Source of the DNA: Glaciimonas sp. PCH181
Lineage (GTDB): Bacteria; Pseudomonadota; Gammaproteobacteria; Burkholderiales; Burkholderiaceae_D
Length of the DNA: 64,000 nt
Assembly: GCF_003056055.1 (NCBI RefSeq)
Contig: NZ_PYFP01000001.1
Span: 2,418,001-2,482,000, forward strand
Direction of reading: 5' to 3'
Program-made: the position numbers and the translations under genes
Shown: positions 10,620 through 19,015 of the stretch, in pieces
Layout: each line of letters begins with the position of its first letter
Numbering within the stretch: position 1 is the stretch's first letter
The notes under the pieces: generated by a model
What the model was told of the DNA's origin: nothing
Seen by the model: the letters and a program-made list of their open reading frames with translations, nothing else
Databases searched by the model: none

Positions 10620-10889
10620 ATAAATTCCTAGCTTCTTAATTGTTTTGTAATCGACAGATCCACACCGTCACCAGCAACTGATCACGTAGTAATAAACAAA
10701 AATCTGAACGAGCATGCCAGGCTAAACAACAACCTATAGCGCTATGCGATAGAACGAAAAATAGAAAACGCCGTGCCGAATGGCCGCGTATAAATGATGA
10801 AGATTTGGATACCTTTATAAAGCAATGTACCCTAAAAAATAAACCCTTCTGATAGCGTGAGAATGAGCGGCTTATGCAAAGCCGCCACA

Positions 10890-11546
10890 TCAGACAGGCA
10901 AACTCTGTAATGTAAAAGTCAGTAGAAAATCAATCAGATGTTCGCTAGCATCGCTGGCAGCACGCTCATCACCCACCGCGATCGCCGATGCTATGGCGCC
11001 ATACAGCACAGCAGTTTCTGAAAAATTACCCTGCGGTCCAGTATGGAAATACCAAAAGCGACGCGAGACTGAAAACAGCGATGCCACCGTTTCTGCCGCG
11101 ATGACATTGCGCCCGGCTTTTGCCAATAAATCGTGGAACGCTACACCCATTTGCAAAAAGCCTTTTATATCGTTTTCGACGACCGTTTTATCCATTTCTC
11201 GCGCCAGCGTCACGATCGCCAGACGTTCCTCAATCGTCGCTCGCCGCGCCGCCGCTTTTGCAATCAGGCAATCCAGCACCCGACGGGTCTCCAGCACATC
11301 ACGTTGTTTGTCGGCATTCAGCGCGGCGACAACAACACCGCTACGGGGAATAATTTCTACCAGATGTTCACGCGCCAGACGTTTTAGCGCTTCTCGAATC
11401 GGCGACGTTCCAATACCAATAAGATTGCTAAGGATAGATTCGGACACAAGTTCGCCGGGCACCAGTATCAGCATGACGATCTTTTCCTCAATTAGCTGAT
11501 GCGCCTGATCGGTGAGTGAAGCGCGCTCCGGATTGTAATCAGACAT
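10890..11546 (-). CDS. GntR-family transcriptional regulator (FadR/FCD subfamily)
   Basis: A 218-residue regulator. Residues about 8-75 form a winged helix-turn-helix containing GTSPIREALKRLAREHLV, which is typical of GntR proteins of the FCD group. Residues about 80-210 form the all-helical FCD effector domain, which in this family often binds a carboxylic acid through a metal site. The gene precedes the SDR-like gene in the same direction with a 270-nt gap (10620-10889). That gap contains no credible gene, only a Cys/Phe-rich open frame that looks random. The regulator may control the SDR gene, itself or both; no operator palindrome stood out. The effector cannot be told from sequence. Confidence 0.85.
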   Translation of the reverse strand: MSDYNPERASLTDQAHQLIEEKIVMLILVPGELVSESILSNLIGIGTSPIREALKRLAREHLVEIIPRSGVVVAALNADKQRDVLETRRVLDCLIAKAAARRATIEERLAIVTLAREMDKTVVENDIKGFLQMGVAFHDLLAKAGRNVIAAETVASLFSVSRRFWYFHTGPQGNFSETAVLYGAIASAIAVGDERAASDASEHLIDFLLTFTLQSLPV

Positions 11547-11999
11547 TACTGCGCACTTCCGTTAAATCGAGCTCGACTGCAAGGACAAAAACACCCGAAA
11601 AAAATATAAACATTTTGTTATTTCTTGCCCAACTTAATAGTTGCATTTACACGAAAAGTGTTCCCATACTATCCTAAGTCGATTGACTCGCCATATTCAA
11701 CCAAAAAATACGGTATTCAGAGCAACGGACATCCTTAACGCATGAAGCCATAAAATCATTTTAATTAAGCGGAATTTTGGGCTTTTTTCAGATCGTTTGA
11801 TCATCACTGAAGGATCGCGATAACTGCCTTGATTATCCCCATACACTGCCATCGCAATATTTTTTACGCAAAATGCCTGGTTATCGCCGGTAACCCATCA
11901 CATTCAGCATCCAAAGGATTATCATCACGTAACGATACCAATTACTGCGATTATTTGATCAATGATGGTGTATCGATGTTTACCGACGGAGCGACAATC
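11547..11999. other. Intergenic region, AT-rich
   Basis: About 450 nt between the divergent GntR gene and the small lysine-rich gene. It should contain the promoters of both. An open frame runs through 11829-11999 into the small gene, but its composition is not protein-like and it has no ribosome-binding site. Nothing else was seen. Confidence 0.4.
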
Positions 12000-12110
12000 A
12001 TGGGCAAGAATCAAGATTCGAAAAAAGCAGTCAAGAAAGAGCCTGCTAAAACAATGAAGGAAAAGAAGGCCGACAAAAAAGTGAAGAAAGAAGAAAAGAA
12101 GCGTCAGTAA
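12000..12110 (+). CDS. Small lysine-rich basic protein (36 aa)
   Basis: The predicted peptide begins MGKNQDSKKAVKKE and ends KKEEKKRQ. It is almost entirely Lys, Glu and Ala, highly charged, probably helical or disordered, and has no membrane segment. The start at 12000 was chosen because GGAG (11988-11991) lies 8 nt ahead, and because the longer upstream reading has no such site. A strong intrinsic terminator follows at 12194. Short Lys-rich proteins of this kind are widespread in Burkholderiales and Pseudomonas (recollection); their function is unknown. Nucleic-acid binding is possible from the charge alone. Confidence 0.65.
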   Translation: MGKNQDSKKAVKKEPAKTMKEKKADKKVKKEEKKRQ

Positions 12111-12193
12111 TCATCTGCAATAATGCGGCCCGAACAAATATCGTTGGCTGATGCAGAATAGTGAGAGTTGACCGTTTAGCCTCAGCATAGCTA

Positions 12194-12227
12194 ATAAAAA
12201 AGCGACCATCTGCGGTCGCTTTTTTTA
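12194..12227 (+). terminator. Intrinsic terminator
   Basis: Stem GCGACC/GGTCGC (12202-12207 with 12214-12219), six-base loop, an A tract before and seven or more T after. It is strong on the + strand after the lysine-rich gene. The A tract makes it workable in the other direction as well. Confidence 0.85.
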
Positions 12228-12361
12228 TTTCAGTCATCGTCCCGATGCATTAGCTGCATTGTATTACGGCACTTTTCTCGGATGCGAGGACTTACTCCAA
12301 CGGTGCCACGCTGCAGGAATCCATGGACTACAAAAGCAAGCCCTTTACTTACTGCACATAT

Positions 12362-12389
12362 AAAAAAGCCGATCTAAAAATACCGGCTT
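12362..12389 (-). terminator. Intrinsic terminator of the exonuclease III gene
   Basis: On the minus strand AAGCCG...CGGCTT (12-nt loop) is followed by TTTTTATA, about 60 nt after the stop codon of the gene at 12448. The stem is short but the T tract is good. Confidence 0.6.
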
Positions 12390-12447
12390 CAATTGCTGCT
12401 ATAGATGCTGTAAATCGCGCCCCAGCCAGCGGACGGCAACGCCAAAA

Positions 12448-13218
12448 TTAATCGCTCAACGTCGCAATCACCGGGGCGTGATCAGACGGCTGCTCCCATT
12501 TACGCGGCACTTTGTCAATCACGCAGGCCGTACATTTCGCCGTCAACGCTGGCGACAACAGGATGTGATCGATACGCATGCCACGATTCAGGCGGAATCC
12601 CATACGACGATAATCCCACCAACTGTATAACTTCTCCGCTTGCTCGAACAGGCGAAACGCGTCGGTCAGCTCCAGATGCTGCAAGCGAACGAACGCCGCA
12701 CGCTCTGGCGGCGAGACCAGATTTTCTCCGATCCACGCAGCCGGGTCATACACATCGCGATCTTCCGGTGCAATGTTGTAATCCCCCATCAACGCCAGAT
12801 GCGGATGCAGTTTGCGCTCATCATCAAGATAGTCGTGCAAAGCATCCAGCCACTTCAACTTGTATTGATACTTATCCGATTCCAGCGATTGCCCGTTCGG
12901 AATATAGGCGCAGACAATCCGTATCCCCGCGATCGTCGCCGTCAGCAAACGTTGCTGTTCATCTTCAAACATCGGATTATTTTTGACGACATCGGTGATC
13001 GGATGACGCGAAATGATGGCCACGCCGTTATAAGTCTTCTGACCGCTAAACACGACGTGATAACCGGCCGCTTCAATTTCCGCCTGAGGAAATTTATCGT
13101 CCGTCAATTTGGTTTCCTGTAGCGCCAAAATATCCATCGGATTATCGGAAAGCCACTGCAATACTTGGGGCAAGCGAACCTTCAGCGAGTTAACGTTCCA
13201 CGTTGCTAATTTCAACAT
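12448..13218 (-). CDS. xth: Exodeoxyribonuclease III
   Basis: DNA-repair AP endonuclease and 3'-5' exonuclease of the EEP (exonuclease-endonuclease-phosphatase) fold. The 256 residues match the usual length. Visible motifs are the N-terminal TWNVNSLKVRLPQVLQWL, LALQETKL with the metal-binding Glu, GDYNIAPEDRDVYDP with the Asp/Asn pair, RIDHILLS, and the C-terminal SDHAPV with catalytic Asp-His. All active-site positions are present. It is a single gene with its own terminator downstream. The start gives the canonical beginning MLKLATWNVNSL. Confidence 0.95.
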   Translation of the reverse strand: MLKLATWNVNSLKVRLPQVLQWLSDNPMDILALQETKLTDDKFPQAEIEAAGYHVVFSGQKTYNGVAIISRHPITDVVKNNPMFEDEQQRLLTATIAGIRIVCAYIPNGQSLESDKYQYKLKWLDALHDYLDDERKLHPHLALMGDYNIAPEDRDVYDPAAWIGENLVSPPERAAFVRLQHLELTDAFRLFEQAEKLYSWWDYRRMGFRLNRGMRIDHILLSPALTAKCTACVIDKVPRKWEQPSDHAPVIATLSD

Positions 13219-13554
13219 ATTTTAGAGCCTTAATTGATGCGGGTATGCGGCAGTTTATCGCCATTCTTTGCAATTAAGCACCAGATTAGCTGCCCGCGGA
13301 TTCAGAGGAGAGATGTTACCGCATCCCCTAGTTTATCGGGGCGACAATGCTAATCTCCCGGCAAATTCAGTCACGCTTTCTGGATATGCGCATTAATGAA
13401 AGACAACTGACGAATTACATCCACTATGGACATTATTAAACAACCGCCGCCGGGATAACTGGTTTATGGTGTTGAGTGTCTGAAAGAGAATGCAATGGAA
13501 ATCGTAAAACTGCGCAAATGGGACTTTCACGCTAATCCTAAATAAGGAACCACT
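13219..13554. other. Intergenic region between divergent xth and cytosine deaminase genes
   Basis: 336 nt without a gene, expected to hold both promoters. The only element I can name is the ribosome-binding site AAGGAA just ahead of the ATG at 13555. Confidence 0.4.
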
Positions 13555-13998
13555 ATGACCGATAAGTTCATGCAAGCAGCCATTGAAGAGGCTAAAAGAG
13601 GATTGGACGAAGGGGGCATTCCAATCGGTTCCGTATTAGTGATTGACGATAAAATCGTCGGGCGCGGACATAATCGGCGGGTGCAAAACAGCAGCGCTAT
13701 TTTGCATGCCGAAATGGATTGTCTGGAAAATGCTGGGCGACTGAAGGCTAGCGACTATCAACGTGCGGTGATGTATTCAACTTTATCTTGTTGCGATATG
13801 TGCAGCGGCGCGGCCTTGCTATACAAAATACCGAAGATTGTTATCGGCGAAAATCAAACTTTTCAGGGTCCGGAAGACTATCTTCGCAGCCGCGGCGTCA
13901 CGCTGGAAATTTTGGAGAATGCCGAATGTATCGCCCTGATGCGTGATTTTATTCAAGCCAGTCCGGCGTTATGGGATGAGGATATTGGGGAAGAGTAA
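13555..13998 (+). CDS. Cytosine deaminase-like nucleobase deaminase (yeast FCY1 type)
   Basis: A 147-residue zinc-dependent deaminase of the small CDA/tRNA-deaminase fold. It resembles yeast cytosine deaminase along its length: GGIPIGSVL, GRGHNRRVQ, HAEMDCLENAGRL, TLSCCDMCSGA, IVIGEN, and a C-terminal DEDIGEE where yeast has FEDIGE. Zinc ligands are His51, Cys80 and Cys83, and Glu53 is the proton shuttle. The proline usual in PCxxC is Cys79 here. The likely reaction is cytosine to uracil (salvage), in the cytoplasm. It is unlike the large amidohydrolase CodA of E. coli. A good ribosome-binding site (AAGGAA) supports the start. It stands alone, ending in a hairpin. Exact substrate is inferred. 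Confidence 0.85.
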   Translation: MTDKFMQAAIEEAKRGLDEGGIPIGSVLVIDDKIVGRGHNRRVQNSSAILHAEMDCLENAGRLKASDYQRAVMYSTLSCCDMCSGAALLYKIPKIVIGENQTFQGPEDYLRSRGVTLEILENAECIALMRDFIQASPALWDEDIGEE

Positions 13999-14027
13999 AT
14001 CGTTCGACCGGCAGTCATTGAAGATAG

Positions 14028-14054
14028 TCGGGCCGCTCAGCAGAGTCGGCCCGA
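14028..14054. terminator. Stem-loop between convergent genes
   Basis: TCGGGCCG/CGGCCCGA, a perfect 8-bp GC-rich stem with an 11-nt loop, lies between the ends of the deaminase gene (13998) and the exported-protein gene (14078). It has no long T run. Probably a bidirectional terminator. Confidence 0.55.
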
Positions 14055-14077
14055 ATCTCATACATCATCGTTCTTTA

Positions 14078-14833
14078 TTATTGCACCGAAAAAGACTCAA
14101 GCTCCTCTGTCGTGCGCTTACTCAGCGTGCCGTTGCCCGTCATATCCTCTGTAACAAGTTTGACATCGCGCTTAATTTCAGGCGAATACCAAAAGGCTCT
14201 GTAGATGCGCCCACTCACCGGAGGCGGCGTAAATGCAGCATGCGACTGGATCACGACAGTTGCTCCTGTCGTCGCCGCACCGACTGCACTGTTCGCCGAT
14301 GCGCCGCGTGTCTCAAATTCTTTTTGCCACTCACCTTCGGCTTCAATTTTTAGTGCCTTGAAAGTGCCAGCCGGTACTTTCACATCTTCCCAGCCGACAA
14401 CGGTATATTGCAGCGTGATTTTTTGGGTTTTGGCTTGCGCATCCGGCTTGTTTTCCAGAGTCTCTAATTTCCAGGTTTTACCCGGTTTCATCGGAAAATC
14501 ATAGGGCCGCGAAGTCACCGTATTTTTCCCATTAAGACTACGCGTCACGCTCCAATCTGCATTGAGACTGGCTTCTGTCGGCGGCAAATTGCTATCAACC
14601 GGCTTACTGGCAAGGATGATGGTCTGCAAACCAGCACGGGTGATCGAGGCTTCCCAATTGCGTGTGGAGGAACGCATGATGTCAGCTTTATTTTCATCAA
14701 CGCGGACGCTGTAGGCCCACTTATCCCCTTCTTTCAGGACCGGGCGCTCAACAGACTGCGCATGTAGAGTACCGCTTGCAATACAGATCGACGCGATAAT
14801 CGTCGCACGAAAAGCTACAGTCGCCGCTGTCAT
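14078..14833 (-). CDS. Exported protein of unknown function
   Basis: 251 residues with a clear Sec signal peptide (about 1-26, cleavage after ..GTLHAQS or nearby). The mature part is predicted to be mostly beta. It contains KEGDKWAYSV near the start and VPAGTFKALKIEAEG in the middle, phrases seen in several periplasmic DUF families such as DUF3108-like proteins, but I cannot place it firmly. No catalytic motif or lipobox is visible. It is monocistronic, convergent with the deaminase gene. Call limited to a secreted beta-rich protein. Confidence 0.7.
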   Translation of the reverse strand: MTAATVAFRATIIASICIASGTLHAQSVERPVLKEGDKWAYSVRVDENKADIMRSSTRNWEASITRAGLQTIILASKPVDSNLPPTEASLNADWSVTRSLNGKNTVTSRPYDFPMKPGKTWKLETLENKPDAQAKTQKITLQYTVVGWEDVKVPAGTFKALKIEAEGEWQKEFETRGASANSAVGAATTGATVVIQSHAAFTPPPVSGRIYRAFWYSPEIKRDVKLVTEDMTGNGTLSKRTTEELESFSVQ

Positions 14834-15344
14834 TTTTATCTCTACAAAAGTTAACCAGCAACAATTATATTGCCGTCGGCAAGCACAAAAATAGTGGCAA
14901 AGAAATAAATTTTTCTATATGCAATTAAATACATGTATGAATGATGCAACAACGGCACTGCGCCTTATTAAAAGGCGCATGGCAATTGCTGCTTGTAGCT
15001 TGAAAAAATTGAGTACATACTCCAATTTGCATGCGCCAACGAAACAAACAATATTTCGCACGCGAGACATTCCCCCTATCTACCCGATTTCCACGACAGC
15101 GCAGCGTCGTCCTCTCATTGCGCCATGCTGCAAACGGGGTCAACCGTTCTGTTCACAGGAGAAGTGCGATGCGATTGCCGCAGTGGTTAATGCCTGGTCA
15201 ATTTCCGCCTGCAAGCAATAGGCAAATTAATGCATATTGTTGTTGCGCGCTGATGCAAACCGATCATCCCGAGCACGCCATCGCGCTAACGGGGTCCGTT
15301 GATGCTATCGCGCAGCTAAACACCAAGACGATAGGACTAGCAAG
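14834..15344. other. Intergenic region upstream of the SoxYZ operon
   Basis: 511 nt between divergent genes. An open frame at 14919-15221 exists, but it lacks a ribosome-binding site and its product (Cys/Arg/Ile-rich, no domain) does not look real. The region should hold the promoter of the sulfur-type operon starting at 15345. Nothing else is recognisable. Confidence 0.4.
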
Positions 15345-16178
15345 ATGAAAAGCCGGTTGCGTATGCTCGCCAGATATCAGGGCAAATTTTGCGTCGGGCT
15401 AGCGGTAATTACGCTTTCGTTGACACTAGCGATCCAGCCCGTCCTTGCTGAAGTCAGCGACACTTATTGGGGCACTCTGCAAAATACGTACTATCCCGGC
15501 AAAAAAATAGCCTCCGGCGCGTTCATTCAATTAACTGCGCCATCCCGTGCCGACAGCGGTGCGCAGGTGCCGTTCGCCTTCAGCATCGACTATCCGATGA
15601 CGGCTGAAAAATACATCAAATCGGTATCGGTCTTTGTAGATGCCAATCCCGTCCCTTTGGCAGCAATTTTCCACTTTAATCCCAGCAGCGGCAAAGCAGA
15701 AATTTCAACCCGTATCCGCCTTGAAAGTGATTCTTTGGTGCGCGTGGTGGCGGAGGCAAATGACGGCCAGTTATATATGCGCACTATTCCCGTTCGCGCT
15801 GAAGGCGGTTGCGGCGGTGCAGTGGGTGGCGATGAAGCAGTCGCTAAAGCGGCCGCCGGAAAAATGAAACTTGCGCTGGAAAAGCCGCTAAAAATAGGCA
15901 GCTTTAGCCACGTCAAACTGTTGATCAAACATCCGATGTTTACAGGCTTGCAGCGCGATCTGGTCACGCAGGGTTTTCGTCCTGCGTTTTTTATCAATAG
16001 TGTCGAGGCGAAATATAACGGCAAAACGGTGATGCAAGCAGCCACATTTATCGGCATCAGCGAAGATCCGAATATTCAGTTTGGCTTTATTCCGGACAAA
16101 CCGGGAACCCTTGAGCTGATCATCAAAGATAACGAAGGCGGCACGTTTAATACGTCTATCCCCGTTAAGGAAGGCTGA
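15345..16178 (+). CDS. SoxYZ-like fusion carrier protein
   Basis: 277 residues: signal peptide about 1-35, then a SoxY-like domain ending in the carrier motif GGCGG (Cys156), a linker of about 20 residues, and a SoxZ-like domain (about 175-277). In SoxYZ the cysteine in GGCGG carries covalently bound sulfur intermediates. In this fused form the swinging arm is internal rather than C-terminal. Fused SoxYZ proteins are known mostly beside PQQ-dependent alcohol dehydrogenases (quinoprotein-associated SoxYZ carriers). No quinoprotein gene is present here; instead the next genes are a SoxH-like hydrolase, a cytochrome c and a sulfide dehydrogenase-type flavoprotein. The stop codon directly abuts the next start, so translational coupling is likely. 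Carrier function is confident; cargo is inferred. Confidence 0.87.
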   Translation: MKSRLRMLARYQGKFCVGLAVITLSLTLAIQPVLAEVSDTYWGTLQNTYYPGKKIASGAFIQLTAPSRADSGAQVPFAFSIDYPMTAEKYIKSVSVFVDANPVPLAAIFHFNPSSGKAEISTRIRLESDSLVRVVAEANDGQLYMRTIPVRAEGGCGGAVGGDEAVAKAAAGKMKLALEKPLKIGSFSHVKLLIKHPMFTGLQRDLVTQGFRPAFFINSVEAKYNGKTVMQAATFIGISEDPNIQFGFIPDKPGTLELIIKDNEGGTFNTSIPVKEG

Positions 16179-17117
16179 GTGCATTCCCCGCTTTCTAGCC
16201 GACTTATAAAGACGCTATTAGTGATTGGCACCTGCATCTCGCTCAATGCACAAGCCGAACCGCTGCCAGTAATACAAGTCGCCAACGGCGTGTACGTGCA
16301 TCAGGGCGTGCACGAGGATTTCAACGAAAACTATCACGGCGATATCGCCAATATTGGCTTTGTCATCGGCACCGATGCGGTTGCCGTTATCGATACCGGC
16401 GGCTCTTATAAAATAGGTTCTTCGTTAAAAGAAGCGATCCGTCTCATCAGCAAACTGCCCATCAGGTATGTGATTAATACCCACGTTCATCCCGATCACA
16501 TCTTCGGCAATGCCGCTTTTACCAATGAACATCCGACATTTATCGGACATGAAAAACTGCCCGAAACTATGGCGTTGCGACAGGATGCCTACTTACGGAA
16601 TCTGAAAAGCGAACTCGGCCTTGCAGCAGAAAATAGCGCAGTCATCGCGCCAACCATTACAGTCAGCATCGGCAAGAACCTGGAAATCGATCTGGGCAAG
16701 CGTGTACTGCAACTAAAGGCATGGCCCACCGCGCATACGAATACCGATTTAACCGTTGTCGATGTCAGCACCAAAACACTCTGGACTGGCGATTTACTTT
16801 TCGTGGAACGAGCGCCATCAATTGATGGCGATATTAAAGGATGGCTGAGCGCCATCGCGGGATTAAAAAATATGCCTGCTGATCTGGCGATTCCGGGACA
16901 CGGTCCAGTGACAAAAAACAAAAACACAGCGTTGGATAATGAACGCCGCTATCTGGATTTACTGCTACGCGATGTCAGAGCAAGCATCAAAAATGGCGAA
17001 GATATGACCAAGGCAATGGGCACCGCTGCGCAGGATGAAAAATCGCACTGGGTGCTGTTTGATGCGGTGAACCGCCGTAATGTCAATCTGATTTATCCCG
17101 TTTTGGAATGGGAATAA
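16179..17117 (+). CDS. SoxH-like metallo-beta-lactamase-fold hydrolase (quinoprotein relay type)
   Basis: 312 residues with a signal peptide (about 1-26, ending NAQA). The metallo-beta-lactamase metal site is complete: THVHPDH (His102, His104, Asp106, His107), a later His in PTAHTNTD, Asp in WTGDLLF and His in IPGHGP. Periplasmic enzymes of this group accompany SoxYZ-type carriers and are thought to hydrolyse a thioester or persulfide-type bond on the carrier (family inference). The start is a GTG immediately after the TGA of the SoxYZ gene, with AAGGA upstream. It is the second gene of a four-gene operon. Fold is certain; substrate unknown. Confidence 0.87.
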   Translation: MHSPLSSRLIKTLLVIGTCISLNAQAEPLPVIQVANGVYVHQGVHEDFNENYHGDIANIGFVIGTDAVAVIDTGGSYKIGSSLKEAIRLISKLPIRYVINTHVHPDHIFGNAAFTNEHPTFIGHEKLPETMALRQDAYLRNLKSELGLAAENSAVIAPTITVSIGKNLEIDLGKRVLQLKAWPTAHTNTDLTVVDVSTKTLWTGDLLFVERAPSIDGDIKGWLSAIAGLKNMPADLAIPGHGPVTKNKNTALDNERRYLDLLLRDVRASIKNGEDMTKAMGTAAQDEKSHWVLFDAVNRRNVNLIYPVLEWE

Positions 17118-17166
17118 AACCGCAATCGGCACCGTCGCCCTTCTTTCCATTACGACTGAAAACGCC

Positions 17167-17547
17167 ATGCTAATAAAAAAATATACCGTGTTAGTTGCCA
17201 GTTGGATGTTGTGTATCGGTATGACCTCTGCTCGCGCAGGTGCAGAACTGCCACAGCTACCACATACGCTTACGCTAGCCGGTTCTTGTGCGGCCTGCCA
17301 CGGAACCAATGGCTTAAGTCAAGGCGGGACGCCAGTGTTGGCAGGTTTGGACGCAGACTATTTCGTCAGGCGGATGCATGAGTATCAACAGCAAACCGAG
17401 TCCACCGATGTCATGCCACAGCAAGCACGCGGTTTAACGGCTGACGAGATCGTGCAGTTAGGCAAATATTTTGCAGCACAGCCGCGTTCGTCTCCGAATT
17501 TTTCACCGCAATCTCAGCTGAAATCCTTACGTCAAACGCGACAATAA
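17167..17547 (+). CDS. Periplasmic class I cytochrome c
   Basis: 126 residues with a signal peptide (about 1-25). It carries one haem-binding motif CAACH (Cys41, Cys44, His45) and a probable axial methionine Met83 in DVMPQQA, making it a cytochrome c553-like monohaem protein. It sits 49 nt after the hydrolase gene and 62 nt before the flavoprotein gene. In flavocytochrome c sulfide dehydrogenases the flavoprotein pairs with a small cytochrome of this kind (FccA/SoxE), so this is the likely electron acceptor subunit. The partner assignment is inferred from adjacency. Confidence 0.88.
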   Translation: MLIKKYTVLVASWMLCIGMTSARAGAELPQLPHTLTLAGSCAACHGTNGLSQGGTPVLAGLDADYFVRRMHEYQQQTESTDVMPQQARGLTADEIVQLGKYFAAQPRSSPNFSPQSQLKSLRQTRQ

Positions 17548-17609
17548 TCACTAAGTCACTAAGCCACACCAACGTCCACATTCACCGCAATCAAGGCAGG
17601 GCAAATAAA

Positions 17610-18866
17610 ATGCAGCGTCGGGATATTTTTAAATATGGTGCAAGTGGCGCGTTATGGTTTTCGATGCCGTCGCAAGTGCTTGCGAGTAAAAAACTAGGGC
17701 GGGTAGTCATCATCGGTGGCGGTTATGGCGGCGCAACTGCCGCGAAGTATTTACGGATGTGGAGTCGTGGAAAAATAGAAGTCATCGTGGTCGAGCCGAA
17801 CGCCTATTTTGTCTCCTGTCCGGTCAGCAATCTTGTACTGAGTGGAGAGAAAACGCTGGAGGATATTACCTTTTCTTTCGATCTGTTAAAGCAACATCAC
17901 GGCGTGCAGTGGATACAAGATACCGTCACTGCGATTGATCCTGAAAGATCAGAGATCAGGCTAAGCAAAGGCACACTTTCTTACGACAGATTGATCGTGG
18001 CGACCGGCGTAGGTTTTATGTATGACGGTCTTCCTATGCTGAATAATAAAGACGCGCAACAACAGATTCCGCATGCATGGAAGGCTGGGCCACAAACCCA
18101 AAATCTGCGTAAGCAGTTGGAAGCGATGCCTGATGGCGGGGTCTTCACCGTCACGATTCCGGCGCTACCGTATCGCTGTCCACCAGGGCCGTATGAACGG
18201 GCTTGTCAGGTGGCTTTTTATCTCAAAAATCATAAACCAAAATCTAAAATTGTGGTACTGGATGCTAACCCCGCCATCACTTCTAAACGACCGTTATTTG
18301 AACGCGCATGGCAAGATTTGTATCCAGGAATGATCGACTATCTTCCTAGCAGCAACTTGCTCGAAGTCGATGTGGCGACCCGCACTGTAAAAACAGATTT
18401 CGACACGGTGAAATCGAATGTACTAAACATCATTCCGCCGCAGAACGCTGGCGCGCTGGCCGTCGCATCCGGTCTGGCCAATGTCGGTCACCGATGGTGC
18501 CAGGTCGATTTTAGAACTTACGAATCAAAGGTTTTTCCCAATATCCACGTGATTGGCGATGCGGTCGATTCGGGCTTGCCAAAATCGGCACATATGGCAA
18601 CTTCACAAGCAAAAGTCTGCGCCAACGCGCTGGCATTTTTGATGTCAGGCGAAGCTCCTGATCCTAGCCCGGTATTTGCCAACACTTGCTATAGCTATGT
18701 CGATGACAAGGCGGCGATCCATGTCACAAGTGTGTATCGCTATGACGCGGCAGAAAACCGAATGAAACCGGCTGAAGGTGGCGGCATTTCGGCGCACGCA
18801 TCGGCACAAGAATTTCGGGAAGCGCAATATTGGGCATTGAATATTTGGTCGGATGTGCTGAGTTAG
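17610..18866 (+). CDS. Flavocytochrome c sulfide dehydrogenase-type flavoprotein (FccB/SoxF-like)
   Basis: 418 residues, FAD-dependent pyridine-nucleotide-disulfide fold. The N-terminus MQRRDIFKYGASG looks like a twin-arginine signal, consistent with export of a folded flavoprotein. FAD motif GGGYGG at 36-41. Cysteines 190 (in YRCPPGPYERA) and 360 (in NTCYSYVDD) sit where FccB has its redox-active disulfide. GDAVDSGLPKSAHMA near 316-330 is the second FAD contact typical of the family. It probably oxidises sulfide or a related reduced sulfur species and passes electrons to the cytochrome encoded upstream. Last gene of the operon. FCSD family is confident; physiological substrate in this unusual operon is not. 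Confidence 0.88.
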   Translation: MQRRDIFKYGASGALWFSMPSQVLASKKLGRVVIIGGGYGGATAAKYLRMWSRGKIEVIVVEPNAYFVSCPVSNLVLSGEKTLEDITFSFDLLKQHHGVQWIQDTVTAIDPERSEIRLSKGTLSYDRLIVATGVGFMYDGLPMLNNKDAQQQIPHAWKAGPQTQNLRKQLEAMPDGGVFTVTIPALPYRCPPGPYERACQVAFYLKNHKPKSKIVVLDANPAITSKRPLFERAWQDLYPGMIDYLPSSNLLEVDVATRTVKTDFDTVKSNVLNIIPPQNAGALAVASGLANVGHRWCQVDFRTYESKVFPNIHVIGDAVDSGLPKSAHMATSQAKVCANALAFLMSGEAPDPSPVFANTCYSYVDDKAAIHVTSVYRYDAAENRMKPAEGGGISAHASAQEFREAQYWALNIWSDVLS

Positions 18867-19015
18867 GCTTTCTGTCATTTCCGTTACTAAGGTGCCATTT
18901 GGGGTTACCGCACATCAATCTCGCCTCTGCGCTATGATCGAACACCGCAACTGCTAAGTCACTTTCAAAGTAACGCTAGCAACACTATTAACCACCTGCC
19001 AACGGAGAATAATTG

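Noticed and set aside
10636..10890. Open frame of 84 codons in the GntR-SDR gap (minus strand)
   Set aside because: Cys/Phe/Arg/Ser-rich, no domain, no ribosome-binding site; looks like random reading of intergenic DNA.
14919..15221. Open frame of 100 codons upstream of the SoxYZ gene
   Set aside because: No ribosome-binding site, unusual Cys/Arg/Ile composition, no recognisable family.
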